64,000 nt of DNA from Novosphingobium sediminis (GCF_007991615.1 NZ_BJYR01000012.1:186001-250000); one strand, 5' to 3'. Positions 1-8,585 are shown, counted from the stretch's first letter. A program made the numbers and translations. Notes: generated by a model not told the origin, from the sequence alone.

Positions 1-832
1 GCGCGGTGGCGGCGTTGTGCGGCCAGCCGGGCGAATCCGATTCGGCAAGCGCGATCAGCCGCGGCGCGACCGGCCAGCGGGGGAGCACCTGCGTGCCGTG
101 CTCGGGCGTGAGCGCCCAGGGCCAGACCAGCGCGGCCTCGTCGCCATAGGCCATCGCGAGGGCTGGCGGCACATCGAGCGCATGCCACGGTGTGCCGGCA
201 TAGCCCTGTGCATGGATGATGCGGAAAGCTTCGCCCGCGCCCCAATCGAGATCAAGGAACACCGCAAGCGCGCCTTCGGAGGGCAGGAGGCCAAGGCCTG
301 CTTCGTCCGGTACTTCGGCCAGATCGAGCTGGAGCAGGAAGTGGAGCGGCTTGCCGGTGGCGGGGTTCAAGGGCCACTCGGCGGCACCGGGTAGCACCGG
401 CGTGCCGCCCAGCCAGCTGCGTCCTTCAGGTGCGCGGTTTGGCGGGAAGTGCTGGCGCAGGACCACCGCTTGCTGCCTGACGGTCGCGAGTGGAGAATGT
501 AGCGCCGCCGCCGCTGGTGCCGGTTCGGAAGCGGGCAGTTCGGGTTCGGGCTCGAGATAATCGGGATCGGGCAGCGCGTTGGCGGCTTCGGCTTCGGCGA
601 GCGAGGCGGCGGAAATCAGGCGGCTGCGGCCAGTCTTGACGGGGAGCGGCTCATGCTCGGGTTCCGGTTCCGGCTCGTCCGCGCCTTTTCTGCGCTTCGC
701 CTTCTTCGGTTTCCGGGGCTTTTCGGGCTTGGGTTCCTGCTGCGCACGCTGGCGCAGCCAGTACCAGATCAGCGCGATGAGCCCCAGCGCGCTGGTGATG
801 AACATGGCAAAGATAGCGACGAGAGCCGACAC
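1..832 (-). CDS. DUF1963-like membrane-anchored protein, partial
   Basis: The frame is open from a GTG at 832 to the window edge, so the C-terminus is missing (277 codons seen). The GTG start has an AGGTGA ribosome-binding site five bases upstream; an ATG nine codons further in (805) is the alternative. Residues about 3-22 form one transmembrane segment, followed by a low-complexity linker rich in Pro, Glu and Lys. From about residue 105 the sequence (SWLGGTPVLPGAAEWPLN, then LHFLLQLDLAEVP and a VFLDLDWG stretch) resembles the DUF1963/YwqG fold, whose biochemical role is not known to me. Inference: inner-membrane protein with a cytoplasmic domain. It lies downstream of icd, separated by a strong terminator. 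Confidence 0.7.
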   Translation of the reverse strand, partial: MSALVAIFAMFITSALGLIALIWYWLRQRAQQEPKPEKPRKPKKAKRRKGADEPEPEPEHEPLPVKTGRSRLISAASLAEAEAANALPDPDYLEPEPELPASEPAPAAAALHSPLATVRQQAVVLRQHFPPNRAPEGRSWLGGTPVLPGAAEWPLNPATGKPLHFLLQLDLAEVPDEAGLGLLPSEGALAVFLDLDWGAGEAFRIIHAQGYAGTPWHALDVPPALAMAYGDEAALVWPWALTPEHGTQVLPRWPVAPRLIALAESDSPGWPHNAATA

Positions 833-993
833 GCGTTCACCTTTTTGGTGTTACGCTGCTGTATTCTGCCCAAATCTGCAAGAAATGGTTAAATTTGGCT
901 GAAGTTGGCGCTTCGGAATGGGCTGAGGGCGCTGCCTGTGGCTGCTCTGGCCTTCCGCCTTCGGGGGGCAGGAATGGCGGGGGACGGAGTGAC

Positions 994-1028
994 AAAAAAA
1001 GGGGCGGGAGATGATCCCGCCCCTTTTT
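994..1028 (-). terminator. Rho-independent terminator of icd (bidirectional)
   Basis: A 9-bp GC stem (1001-1009 with 1015-1023, loop of five bases) is flanked by a run of A on the left and a run of T on the right, so it can stop transcription in both directions. It lies about 20 bases past the icd stop codon. Confidence 0.85.
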
Positions 1029-1047
1029 CATGCCAGCCCGGTTTGGC

Positions 1048-2271
1048 TCAGGCTTCGGCGGCCATTGCCGCTTCGAGATTCCCGACGATGGCTTCGAAAA
1101 ACTTCTCGGTGGTCATCCACGGCTGGTTGGGGCCGATGAGGATGGCGAGGTCCTTGGTCATTGCGCCGCTCTCGACGGTCTCGATGCAGACGCGCTCGAG
1201 CGTTTCGGCGAACTTCACCACTTCCGGCGTCTCGTCGAACTTGCCGCGATAGATCAGGCCGCGGGTCCACGCGAAGATCGAGGCGATCGGGTTGGTCGAG
1301 GTGGCCTTGCCCTGCTGGTGCTGGCGGTAGTGGCGCGTCACGGTGCCGTGAGCGGCTTCGGCCTCGATCGTCTTGCCATCGGGCGACATCAGGACCGAGG
1401 TCATCAGGCCGAGCGAGCCGAAGCCCTGCGCCACGGTGTCCGACTGCACGTCGCCATCGTAGTTCTTGCAGGCCCAGACGAACTTGCCCGACCACTTGAG
1501 CGCCGAGGCGACCATGTCGTCGATCAGGCGGTGTTCGTAGACGATATCGGCGGCCTTGAACTTCTCGGCGAAGCCTTCGGTTTCGAACACTTCCTGGAAC
1601 AGATCCTTGAAGCGGCCGTCATAGGCCTTGAGGATGGTGTTCTTGGTCGAGAGGTAGACGGGCCAACCGAGGCCGAGGCCGTAGTTGAACGAAGCGCGGG
1701 CGAAATCGCGGATCGAATCGTCGAGGTTGTACATCGCCATGGCGACGCCGGCGCTCGGGAAGTCGAACACGTCGAGGTCGATCTTCTCGCCGTTGTCACC
1801 ATCCCACACGAGGCGCAGCTTGCCCGGGCCCGGGATGAGCGTGTCGGTCGCCTTGTACTGATCGCCGAACGCATGACGGCCGACTACGATGGGGTCGGTC
1901 CAGCCCGGCACGAGGCGGGGGACGTTCTGGATCACGATGGGTTCGCGGAACACGACGCCGCCGAGGATGTTGCGGATCGTGCCGTTGGGCGACTTCCACA
2001 TCTTCTTGAGCTTGAATTCCTCGACGCGGGCTTCGTCCGGCGTGATCGTGGCGCACTTCACGCCGACGCCGTACTGCTTGATCGCGTTGGCCGAATCGAT
2101 GGTGATCTGGTCGCCGGTCTCGTCGCGCTTCTCGACCGAGAGGTCATAGTACTTCAGATCGATATCGAGGTAGGGAAGGATCAGACGTTCACGGATCCAC
2201 TGCCAGATGATCCGCGTCATTTCGTCGCCGTCGAGCTCGACGACAGGATTCTTCACCTTGATCTTTGCCAT
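1048..2271 (-). CDS. icd: NADP-dependent isocitrate dehydrogenase
   Basis: Oxidises isocitrate to 2-oxoglutarate and CO2 with reduction of NADP+, a cytoplasmic step of the TCA cycle. The 407-residue protein begins [20 protein letters not shown] and has the length and sequence style of the eukaryote-like homodimeric NADP-IDH class common in alphaproteobacteria, not the E. coli Icd class. Substrate- and metal-binding stretches are recognisable ([16 protein letters not shown] near residue 210 and the [13 protein letters not shown] segment near 305). The frame stays open far upstream, but the ATG at 2271 matches the family N-terminus. A terminator follows directly. Confidence 0.97.
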   Translation of the reverse strand: MAKIKVKNPVVELDGDEMTRIIWQWIRERLILPYLDIDLKYYDLSVEKRDETGDQITIDSANAIKQYGVGVKCATITPDEARVEEFKLKKMWKSPNGTIRNILGGVVFREPIVIQNVPRLVPGWTDPIVVGRHAFGDQYKATDTLIPGPGKLRLVWDGDNGEKIDLDVFDFPSAGVAMAMYNLDDSIRDFARASFNYGLGLGWPVYLSTKNTILKAYDGRFKDLFQEVFETEGFAEKFKAADIVYEHRLIDDMVASALKWSGKFVWACKNYDGDVQSDTVAQGFGSLGLMTSVLMSPDGKTIEAEAAHGTVTRHYRQHQQGKATSTNPIASIFAWTRGLIYRGKFDETPEVVKFAETLERVCIETVESGAMTKDLAILIGPNQPWMTTEKFFEAIVGNLEAAMAAEA

Positions 2272-2315
2272 GGTTTTCGTGCCTTCCCCGGGGAGAGTTC
2301 CAAAAAATTTGCCGT

Positions 2316-2343
2316 TCCTTAGCAGGAGCTTCGGTGCGCGCAA
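2316..2343 (-). promoter_or_regulatory. Candidate promoter for icd
   Basis: On the minus strand a TTGCGC (-35) and a TAAGGA (-10) are spaced 16 bases apart, about 45 bases before the icd start codon. Spotted by eye only. Confidence 0.35.
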
Positions 2344-2466
2344 GCGGGTGACTTTCACCAAAGGGCATGTGCGGCGGCGATTCGCGTTCTTTGGGTCTGG
2401 ACAGGGTGCAGGAGCGGGCTCTAGACATTTAACCAAGCGATTAAGCGCTACCCGAGGAGAGATGCC

Positions 2467-3234
2467 GTGAGCGATGCACCCGAAGTCCTGACCGAAGTGG
2501 ACGGCAACGTCCTGATCGTCACGATCAACCGGCCCGATGCCAAGAACGCGATGACCAAGGCTGCGGCCGAAGGGATTGCCGCCGCGATGGACCGCCTCGA
2601 TGCCGAGACGGACCTGCGCTGCGCGATCCTGACCGGTGCTGGCGGTACATTCTGCTCGGGCATGGACCTCAAGGGCTTCCTCCGCGGCGAGCGGCCGAGC
2701 GTGCCGGGCCGCGGTTTTGGCGGGCTTTCGCAGTGGACGCCGAAGAAGCCGATCATCGCGGCGGTCGATGGCTATGCGCTGGCGGGCGGCATGGAACTGG
2801 CGCTTTCTTGCGACCTCATCGTTGCCAGCAAGGGTTCGAAGTTCGGCATTCCCGAAGCGAAGCGCGGCCTTGCCGCAGCGGCTGGCGGCCTCATCAAGCT
2901 GCCCCGCCAGATCCCGCCGCGCATCGCGATGGAACTGGCGCTGACCGGCGACTTCATCGACGCGGAGCGCGCCTATGCGCTGGGCTTCATCAACGAACTG
3001 ACCGAAGGCCCCTCGATTAATGCTGCCAAGGCGCTCGCCGCTCGCGTCGCCGCCAATGGCCCGCTGGCGCTGATCGCTTCCAAGGCGATCGTGCGCGATT
3101 CGCATGAGTGGACCGAGGCCGAGATGTGGGACAAGCAGGAAGCCTATATCGCGCCGGTGTTCACCTCGCAGGATGCGCGTGAAGGCGCGCTGGCGTTTGC
3201 CGAGAAGCGCAAGCCCAACTGGCAGGGGAAGTAA
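2467..3234 (+). CDS. Enoyl-CoA hydratase/isomerase (crotonase) family protein
   Basis: A 255-residue crotonase-fold enzyme acting on acyl-CoA thioesters. The start is GTG, preceded by a GAGGAGAG ribosome-binding site. The oxyanion-hole stretch ([10 protein letters not shown]) and the core [20 protein letters not shown] are present. Both acid/base glutamates of true hydratases are kept: one in GGMEL and one exactly 20 residues later in FGIPE, the spacing of rat mitochondrial hydratase. Hydratase chemistry is therefore plausible, although family members also act as isomerases or other lyases and the substrate cannot be read from sequence. It is divergent from icd and not in an obvious operon. 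Confidence 0.9.
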   Translation: MSDAPEVLTEVDGNVLIVTINRPDAKNAMTKAAAEGIAAAMDRLDAETDLRCAILTGAGGTFCSGMDLKGFLRGERPSVPGRGFGGLSQWTPKKPIIAAVDGYALAGGMELALSCDLIVASKGSKFGIPEAKRGLAAAAGGLIKLPRQIPPRIAMELALTGDFIDAERAYALGFINELTEGPSINAAKALAARVAANGPLALIASKAIVRDSHEWTEAEMWDKQEAYIAPVFTSQDAREGALAFAEKRKPNWQGK

Positions 3235-3255
3235 GACTTTGACCTGATCCCGGAT

Positions 3256-3332
3256 CCGCTCACCCTGAGCCTGTCGAAGGGTGCTGGCGCGGCGGTTCGT
3301 GCCAGATGCTTCGACAAGCTCAGCATGAGCGG
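3256..3332. repeat. Dispersed inverted repeat, family 1, locus 1
   Basis: Two inverted copies of a roughly 25-bp unit (CCGCTCACCCTGAGC.TGTCGAAG and its complement) at 3256-3280 and 3306-3332 lie between the crotonase gene and the tRNA. The same unit recurs at 20581-20675 and 40709-40823, always between genes. Confidence 0.8.
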
Positions 3333-3372
3333 TTTCTGGGGGAAGGGATTCGCAGGGACGCCTATAAGGCAA

Positions 3373-3401
3373 CAAAAAACCCCGCCGCGGCGGGGTTTTT
3401 C
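3373..3401 (-). terminator. Rho-independent terminator of tRNA-Val (bidirectional)
   Basis: A symmetric hairpin with the core CCCCGCCGCGGCGGGG is bordered by A-run and T-run on its two sides. It lies just beyond the 3' end of the minus-strand tRNA and also faces the crotonase gene. Confidence 0.85.
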
Positions 3402-3407
3402 ATGGGA

Positions 3408-3482
3408 TGGTGGGCGTAGCAAGGATTGAACTTGCGACCCCTACGATGTCAACATAGTGCTCTACCACTGAGCTATACGCCC
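3408..3482 (-). tRNA. tRNA-Val (anticodon GAC)
   Basis: On the minus strand all four arms fold: acceptor GGGCGTA paired with TACGCCC, D-arm AGCTCAGTGGTAGAGC, anticodon stem CTATG/CGTAG around loop TTGACAT (anticodon GAC), T-arm GCAAGTTCAATCCTTGC, discriminator A and an encoded CCA. Confidence 0.95.
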
Positions 3483-3580
3483 GCACCATCATGCTTCCGC
3501 AGCGGCTAGCGCGGCGGGAGAGGCAGCCCATTAGCGCCGGGCGGCAGGGCTGGCAAGGGGGGTTTTGCGGCCCGCCAGAC

Positions 3581-3961
3581 TTAGCGCAGATTGCCGGTCA
3601 TCGGCGACTCCGCGAACACGCGCTCCACTTCGAGGACGAGATCGCGCAAGTGGAACGGCTTTGACAGCACGCGCGCGCTCGGCGCCTCGCGGTTGGCCTT
3701 GAGCGTTACGGCGGCAAAGCCGGTGATGAACATCACCTTGGTGCCCGGGCTGATCTCGGCGCAACGCTGCGCGAGTTCGATGCCGTCCATCTCCGGCATC
3801 ACGATATCCGAGAGCAGCAGATCGAAGTGCTGGCTTTCGAGCAGGGGCACCGCATCGGTTCCGCGATCGACCGCGACCACATAGTAGCCCGCATTCTCGA
3901 GAGCACGGGCGAGGTAGGTGCGCATTGCTTCTTCGTCTTCGGCGAGGAGGATTCGAATCAT
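3581..3961 (-). CDS. cpdR: Single-domain response regulator, CpdR type
   Basis: A 126-residue receiver domain with no output domain. The acidic pocket (LLAEDEE, residues 5-11), phosphoacceptor Asp52 in LLLSDIVMPEMDG, the switch Thr in MFITGFAA and the Lys in VLSKPFHLRDLV are all present. The sequence is close to Caulobacter CpdR, which in its unphosphorylated form directs ClpXP to cell-cycle substrates such as CtrA; phosphate comes from the CckA-ChpT relay. The ATG at 3961 is chosen because AAGGTG sits five bases before it; a TTG four codons upstream would overlap that site. It is divergent from an N-formylglutamate amidohydrolase gene. Confidence 0.85.
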   Translation of the reverse strand: MIRILLAEDEEAMRTYLARALENAGYYVVAVDRGTDAVPLLESQHFDLLLSDIVMPEMDGIELAQRCAEISPGTKVMFITGFAAVTLKANREAPSARVLSKPFHLRDLVLEVERVFAESPMTGNLR

Positions 3962-4128
3962 GTTCACCTTCAATCGTCTTCCCAGTTTGCCTGGTTTTCG
4001 TGCTCATGGGGCCGGTGCGAGCGGCTCCCTTTACCGGATTGTGTACACCCGGCCAGGTTAAGATTCCGTCCAGATCGGCTCCTAGTGCGCAAACGCAATG
4101 GAGGCGCCACAATCTCTGAACATGTCCT

Positions 4129-5181
4129 GTGCCAGCTATGGGGCGAGTCTCCCACACCATGGAGCACTTTGACATGCGCGCCAAACCCCGGCAGCCTTCG
4201 CCCATGGACCGACTTTCAGCGTCGCGGGGCGAATCGCCCGTGCGCGGCAATGCCGCAAGTTTCAGCGCGGGCAATGTGCCCGGACTGGAAGGTTCGCCTG
4301 CGTTCACCGTGTGGCAACACGATCCTTCGCCGGTGCCGGTGGTCATTGCTGTCCCCCATGCCGGACGCAGCTACCCGCCCGAGCTTGTCTCCCGCATGCG
4401 CCAACCAGCGTACAGCGCGCCGAGGCTGGAGGACCGGCTGGTCGATCTGGTGGGCAAGGCTGTCGCCGAGCGGACCGGGGCTGCGCTGCTGGTGGCCCAT
4501 GCGCCGCGCGCGATGATCGATCTCAACCGCGCGAGCGACGATGTCGATTGGGACATGGTCGGCGGCGGGGCGCCGGATGCAAGCTCGGTCCCGGTCAGTT
4601 CGTCCTCGGCGCGCCGCGCGCGCAGCGGGCTCGGCCTTGTGCCGCGGCGTCTGCCGGGACTTGGCGAGCTGTGGAAATGGCCGATCGCGCACGATGACCT
4701 CGCCGCGCGGATCGATGGCGTGCATGTGCCTTATCACAGCGCGCTTGCTGCGCTGCTGGAAAGCGTGCGCGCACGGTGGGGGGCGGCGCTGCTGATCGAC
4801 CTTCATTCGATGCCGCCGCTGCCTGCGCGGGCCGGCGAACCGGTGGCCGAGTTCGTGGTGGGAGACCGCTTTGGTGCGGCCTGCGACGGCGCACTGGTGG
4901 CAGAGGCGTTTGCCGCGCTGGGACAGGCCCGGCGGCTAGCCGCGCACAACCGGCCTTATGCCGGCGGCTATGTGCTGGAACGGCACGCGCGGCGCCATGC
5001 CGGGGTGCATTGCCTGCAACTGGAAATCGACCGGCGCACTTATCTCGATCCGGCAATGGCCGAGCCGGGCCCCGGGCTCGACAGCACGGTCGATATCGTC
5101 GCTACTTTGGTCCAGCGCATGGCGATTGCGGTGGCGGATCTGGGCCGCGAGCGCGGTTTTTGGCGCGCAGCCGCAGAGTAA
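4129..5181 (+). CDS. N-formylglutamate amidohydrolase family protein
   Basis: Family members hydrolyse N-formyl-glutamate to glutamate and formate at the end of one histidine degradation route; no hut gene is nearby, so the true substrate is open. The protein of up to 350 residues shows the family motifs AVPHAGRSYPPEL, the APRAMIDLNRASDDVDW segment, VHVPYHSALAALL, LLIDLHSMPP with a likely metal His, and a C-terminal QLEIDRRTYLD. The first 60 residues are poorly conserved in character, and later ATGs at 4159, 4174 or 4204 could be the real start; no clear ribosome-binding site decides it. It is transcribed away from cpdR. Confidence 0.82.
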   Translation: MPAMGRVSHTMEHFDMRAKPRQPSPMDRLSASRGESPVRGNAASFSAGNVPGLEGSPAFTVWQHDPSPVPVVIAVPHAGRSYPPELVSRMRQPAYSAPRLEDRLVDLVGKAVAERTGAALLVAHAPRAMIDLNRASDDVDWDMVGGGAPDASSVPVSSSSARRARSGLGLVPRRLPGLGELWKWPIAHDDLAARIDGVHVPYHSALAALLESVRARWGAALLIDLHSMPPLPARAGEPVAEFVVGDRFGAACDGALVAEAFAALGQARRLAAHNRPYAGGYVLERHARRHAGVHCLQLEIDRRTYLDPAMAEPGPGLDSTVDIVATLVQRMAIAVADLGRERGFWRAAAE

Positions 5182-5196
5182 GATCCTGAAATCAAT

Positions 5197-5227
5197 AAAA
5201 AACCACCTGGAGCATTGCTCCAGGTGG
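5197..5227 (-). terminator. Rho-independent terminator (small RNA and sapC)
   Basis: Near-perfect inverted repeat 5203-5214 with 5216-5227, followed on the minus strand by six T. It would end the candidate small RNA and also read-through from sapC. Confidence 0.85.
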
Positions 5228-5298
5228 CCAAGGTTCAGGGAGGAGGTGCACAAAGTGCACCCGCCACGCCGGGCCATGAGGGGAGCGCCGACGCGACT
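5197..5298 (-). ncRNA. Candidate small RNA with CCUCCUCCC motif
   Basis: A self-contained transcription unit of about 100 nt between two convergent genes. It has a sigma70-type promoter upstream (5304-5332), a tight hairpin (GGTGCAC TTT GTGCACC), then an unpaired stretch containing CCTCCTCCC, which could pair with Shine-Dalgarno sequences, and a terminator stem of up to 12 bp followed by six T. Alphaproteobacterial trans-acting RNAs (for example the suhB/MmgR and NfeR1 families) carry similar anti-Shine-Dalgarno stretches. Membership in any one family was not tested. Not translated as far as I can see. Confidence 0.6.
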
Positions 5299-5303
5299 TA
5301 CGG

Positions 5304-5332
5304 AAGATAGGTTGCGTCACCTTTTAGTGCAA
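5304..5332 (-). promoter_or_regulatory. Promoter of the candidate small RNA
   Basis: Minus-strand TTGCAC (5332-5327) and TATCTT (5309-5304) are spaced by exactly 17 bases, giving a predicted start near 5298. There is no coding frame for it to serve other than the short terminated transcript downstream. Confidence 0.65.
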
Positions 5333-5351
5333 GCGCTTTTGCCGCTCGTCT

Positions 5352-5373
5352 TGTCGCGATTGTGTCGCGATTG
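5352..5373 (-). promoter_or_regulatory. Tandem 11-bp direct repeat, probable regulator site
   Basis: Two perfect copies of TGTCGCGATTG (plus strand) lie end to end, one helical turn apart. They end about 20 bases upstream of the -35 box of the small-RNA promoter, a typical position for an activator bound as a dimer on one DNA face. Confidence 0.5.
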
Positions 5374-5408
5374 GTAACAGCAACCTATCCGGTCTGTAAT
5401 ACTCGCGA

Positions 5409-6182
5409 TCAGAACGCCGGCAGCGTCGGCGTGGGGCCTACGCCCTGTTCCACCTGCTTGCCGAAGATCGTGCTCATCAGTTCGAGCGAGAAGATGTGTG
5501 CATAGACCAGCGGGAGCAGGCCGCTCTGCGCCCAGCCGCGCAGGACATCGCCGCGCATGTCGCGCAGCTTTTCCTGGTTCACCATCTGGAAACCGCGATA
5601 GACGAACGGCTGCTCGACGCCGGGCTGCTGGATCGCAGCTTCGCCGTCCATCAGCAGGTCGTGCTTGGTCAGTTCTTCGACGAACGCCTGCGTGCGCTGA
5701 CCAGCCTGCTCGAACTGCTCGCAGAACTGCAGCACGTTGCGGGTGGCTTCCGAAGGCTCTTCACCGTTGAACATCGGCTCTCCATCGGCGAAATCGCCGA
5801 GCAGGCCCGAGGTCGGATCGAAGCACAGCGAGAGGTCGGTGGTTTCCGGCGTCAGCTTGGCGAGCAGGAACGGGTAGCGGCGGGCATAGGCCGGCACGTA
5901 GGCGTTCGGGGCGACGTTGCCTTCAGCATCGACGAACACGTTGATGCCCTCGTTGAGGCCCATCAGCGCGAGCGGCACGGGATTTTCACCCGAGGCGAAG
6001 ATGATCGGGAAGTGGCGCGCGGCCTGCGGGAATTCCTCGACCGTCAGCGGAACCGCGTGCTGGCCGACCATCCAGACCGCCTTGTCGGCGGCGCGGGCCT
6101 TCCAGTTCGCGTGATCGCGCAGGTTCAGCGGCGCGAGATCGTTGTAGAACAGGGGCAGGGAAGCTTGCGGCGCGCTGGCCAT
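5409..6182 (-). CDS. sapC: SapC family protein
   Basis: A 257-residue protein starting MASAPQASLPLFYNDLAPLN and matching the SapC family, named from Campylobacter S-layer locus proteins and common in sphingomonads and Caulobacter. Molecular function is not established. Recognisable parts are the N-terminal FYNDLAPLNLRDHANWK stretch, the central RRYPFLLAK and the C-terminal LRGWAQSGLLPLVYAHIFSL. There is no signal peptide or transmembrane segment. The ATG at 6182 has a GGAGAG site eight bases upstream. It stands alone, with its own candidate promoter. Confidence 0.88.
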   Translation of the reverse strand: MASAPQASLPLFYNDLAPLNLRDHANWKARAADKAVWMVGQHAVPLTVEEFPQAARHFPIIFASGENPVPLALMGLNEGINVFVDAEGNVAPNAYVPAYARRYPFLLAKLTPETTDLSLCFDPTSGLLGDFADGEPMFNGEEPSEATRNVLQFCEQFEQAGQRTQAFVEELTKHDLLMDGEAAIQQPGVEQPFVYRGFQMVNQEKLRDMRGDVLRGWAQSGLLPLVYAHIFSLELMSTIFGKQVEQGVGPTPTLPAF

Positions 6183-6251
6183 GGAATTCTCTCCGTCAGA
6201 CTGGTTGCCAGCCACACGCCAGATCGCGCGGGATTGCGGCGGGAAGCGCGC

Positions 6252-6280
6252 CGTTTAGGGATTGTGGCAAACCTGCGCAA
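6252..6280 (-). promoter_or_regulatory. Candidate sapC promoter
   Basis: Minus-strand TTGCGC and TAAACG are separated by 17 bases, about 70 bases before the sapC start codon. Confidence 0.4.
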
Positions 6281-6322
6281 GTGCACCTGCAACGCAGGGG
6301 TTACAGACGGCGAAGTTTTCCC

Positions 6323-7753
6323 TCAGATCAGCTTGCCGGGGTTGAGCAGCCCATGCGGATCGAGCGCGGCCTTGATCTGGCGGAGCATGGCAAGCGCTAC
6401 CGGATCGCCGAGCCGGGCAAGCTCGTCGCGCTTCAATTGCCCGATGCCGTGCTCGGCCGAAATCGAGCCGCCCCACTGCGTGACAAGATCATGGACCTGC
6501 GCACTGATCGCCTTGCCATCGGTGGCCTGCCATGTGGCCGGATCGACCCCGGCGGGAGCCAGCACATGGAAGTGGATGTTGCCATCGCCAAGGTGGCCGA
6601 AGCCGACCGCGCGGGTACCGGGCCAAGCTGCCTCCAGCAGCGGAACGGCCTGCTCGACGAAATCGGGCATCTTGTGCGTCGGTACGCTGATATCGTGCTG
6701 CACGGCGGGGCCGAGCGCACGCTCCGCTGGCGCGATGCTGTCCCGCAGGGACCAGAACGCCTCGGCCTGCGCTTCGCTGGCGGCGATGGTCGCGTCGGCG
6801 ATAAGGCCGGCCTCGAAGGCGGAGGCGAGCAAAGCTTCGGCGCGGCTTTGCAAGGTGGCGGCATCAGCATCGTTGTCGGCGACGAGTTCGATCAGCGCGT
6901 GCCAGGCGTGCGGCTCCGCCAGTGGGGCGCGGGCGGAGGGGAGGTAGGCGCACACGGCATCCAGCGAATGCCGCGGCATAACCTCGAAGCCTTCGAGCGC
7001 AGCGCCGGCGTGGGCTTCGGCATGGAGCAGCAGGGCGCGGGCATCGTGCAGCGAGGCGAGGCCAGCCCAGAGCACCGCGCGCCCGGCAATGCGCGGCTCC
7101 AGCCTGAGCGTGGCAGCGGTGACGATCCCCAGCGTGCCCTCAGAGCCGATCAGCACTTGCTTGAGATCGAAGCCGCGGTTGTCCTTCTTGAGCGGGGTCA
7201 GCGTATCCAGCACCGAGCCATCGGCCATGACCGCCTCGAGCCCCAGCACCATCGCGCGCATCGTGCCGTGGCGCAGGACCTGCGTGCCGCCGGCATTGGT
7301 CGAGATGAGCCCGCCGATCGTGGCCGAACCCTTGCCGCCGAGGGTGAGGGCAAAGCGCAGGCCCGCTGCGTCTGCCGCCTCATGCAGTGTTTGCAGCACG
7401 ACGCCGGCTTCGGCGGTTACCATGCGGTTCTCGGCATCGAGGACGCGGATTTGGTTCATCCGGCGCAGGCTGAGGAGCAGGCCGTGGCCGCCGGTATCCG
7501 GAGTCGCGCCGCCGGACATGCCGCTGTTGCCGCCCTGGGGCACCACGGCCACGCGGTGTTCGGCGCAGAGGCGCATCAGCGCAGAAACATCGGCGGTGGA
7601 AGCGGGCGAGGCCATCGCGATGGCCCTGCCGGTGAAGCGCCCGCGCCAATCAGTGAGCCAGGGGGCCATCAGATCGGCGTCGGCGGTGAAACCGCGAGGG
7701 CCCAGCAGCGCGGCGGCCGCTTCGAGGAAGGGGGTGTGATCGGGGTTGGACAT
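6323..7753 (-). CDS. FAD-binding oxidase, D-2-hydroxyacid dehydrogenase type
   Basis: A 476-residue flavoprotein of the GlcD/D-lactate dehydrogenase/D-2-hydroxyglutarate dehydrogenase group. The N-terminal FAD_binding_4 domain shows VVPQGGNSGMSGGATPD and the pyrophosphate-binding stretch LGGKGSATIGGLISTNAGG. The C-terminal FAD-oxidase domain holds the usual GFGHLGDGNIHFHVL (metal-binding His residues) and ends SAEHGIGQLKRDELARLG...LNPGKLI. Such enzymes oxidise 2-hydroxyacids and pass electrons to the respiratory chain; the exact substrate cannot be told. The frame stays open 25 codons upstream, but the ATG at 7753 gives the usual N-terminus. Confidence 0.9.
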   Translation of the reverse strand: MSNPDHTPFLEAAAALLGPRGFTADADLMAPWLTDWRGRFTGRAIAMASPASTADVSALMRLCAEHRVAVVPQGGNSGMSGGATPDTGGHGLLLSLRRMNQIRVLDAENRMVTAEAGVVLQTLHEAADAAGLRFALTLGGKGSATIGGLISTNAGGTQVLRHGTMRAMVLGLEAVMADGSVLDTLTPLKKDNRGFDLKQVLIGSEGTLGIVTAATLRLEPRIAGRAVLWAGLASLHDARALLLHAEAHAGAALEGFEVMPRHSLDAVCAYLPSARAPLAEPHAWHALIELVADNDADAATLQSRAEALLASAFEAGLIADATIAASEAQAEAFWSLRDSIAPAERALGPAVQHDISVPTHKMPDFVEQAVPLLEAAWPGTRAVGFGHLGDGNIHFHVLAPAGVDPATWQATDGKAISAQVHDLVTQWGGSISAEHGIGQLKRDELARLGDPVALAMLRQIKAALDPHGLLNPGKLI

Positions 7754-7937
7754 CGCCGCCGGGCTAATCCCGGCAGGGCGTTGTGGGCAATTCATTTTTT
7801 GCAGAAGGCGAGTTAAGCGAGCGTTCAAGCAAACGTGCTATCGCGGCAAAACGATTCTCCGGGTGTCCAATTAGCCCGCAGCAAGAATCGGGGCGGGGAC
7901 AACAGTTTCGAGGGACCACACTGCTTCTGCCGTCGCC

Positions 7938-8585
7938 ATGACAACGTTATTCGATCTTTTTGCGAGCATCGCCCTGACCTTGCCGGGTTTCCCGGCGGAT
8001 GGAATCGTGTTTGCGCCGATCGATGACGCTGCCATGCAGGAAGACATCTGGGATGCGGCGGGGCTGCCTTCGGGGCCGCCCTTGCTGGTTAATCCGCAGG
8101 CCGCAGGCCCGGGTGGAACGGCGGCAGGCATTAACCCGCTTGGCCCCGATGTGTGGGATCAGGTGCGCATCGAACAGCGGGTCATCATCCGCGTGACGCC
8201 GCGCGATGCCGGGCGCGATGCGGTGGCGCCCCAGCTTCTGCCGCTCACCCCGATGCAGCCGATCATGCAGCCGATGCTGCCGCAGACGCGGCCGAACGCG
8301 GTGCGCTTTCGCGAACGCAAGACGGGCAAGTGCATGCCGGCGATGGGCATCGCCGCCGTGCAACCGATCACCGACGGGCGGCTCATGTTCTACATGCGCG
8401 ATCGGCGGATGATCGCAGCGGGGCTCGAAAAGGCCTGCAGTGCGCGCGATTTCTACCTCGGCTTCTACATGTCGAAGACTCCGGACGGCCAGCTCTGCGT
8501 CGGCCGGGACCAGATTCATTCGCGCGCCGGGACGACCTGCAAGCTCAAGGACGTGCGCGAATACGTCCAGGTTGACGGAAACTGA
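7938..8585 (+). CDS. Conserved-looking protein of unknown function
   Basis: A 215-residue protein that I do not recognise as a named family. It opens with a hydrophobic stretch (residues 3-20) that is too weak to call a signal peptide or anchor, then a Pro/Gly-rich region with a PMQPIMQPMLPQ low-complexity segment, and a more structured C-terminal half (residues 120-210) with four cysteines in GKCMP, EKACS, QLCVG and TTCKL. The paired cysteines could suit an exported or envelope-located domain, but that is inference. The ATG lacks a clear ribosome-binding site. It lies between an oxidase gene and a DEAD-box helicase, with gaps on both sides. Confidence 0.7.
   Translation: MTTLFDLFASIALTLPGFPADGIVFAPIDDAAMQEDIWDAAGLPSGPPLLVNPQAAGPGGTAAGINPLGPDVWDQVRIEQRVIIRVTPRDAGRDAVAPQLLPLTPMQPIMQPMLPQTRPNAVRFRERKTGKCMPAMGIAAVQPITDGRLMFYMRDRRMIAAGLEKACSARDFYLGFYMSKTPDGQLCVGRDQIHSRAGTTCKLKDVREYVQVDGN

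Noticed and set aside
1030..2322. A 430-codon open frame on the plus strand antisense to icd.
   Set aside because: It is a frame shadow of a GC-rich gene, with no family character; icd on the other strand is certain.
2427..2445. CtrA site (TTAA-N-TTAA) before the crotonase gene.
   Set aside because: The spacing is eight rather than seven bases and nothing else supports it.
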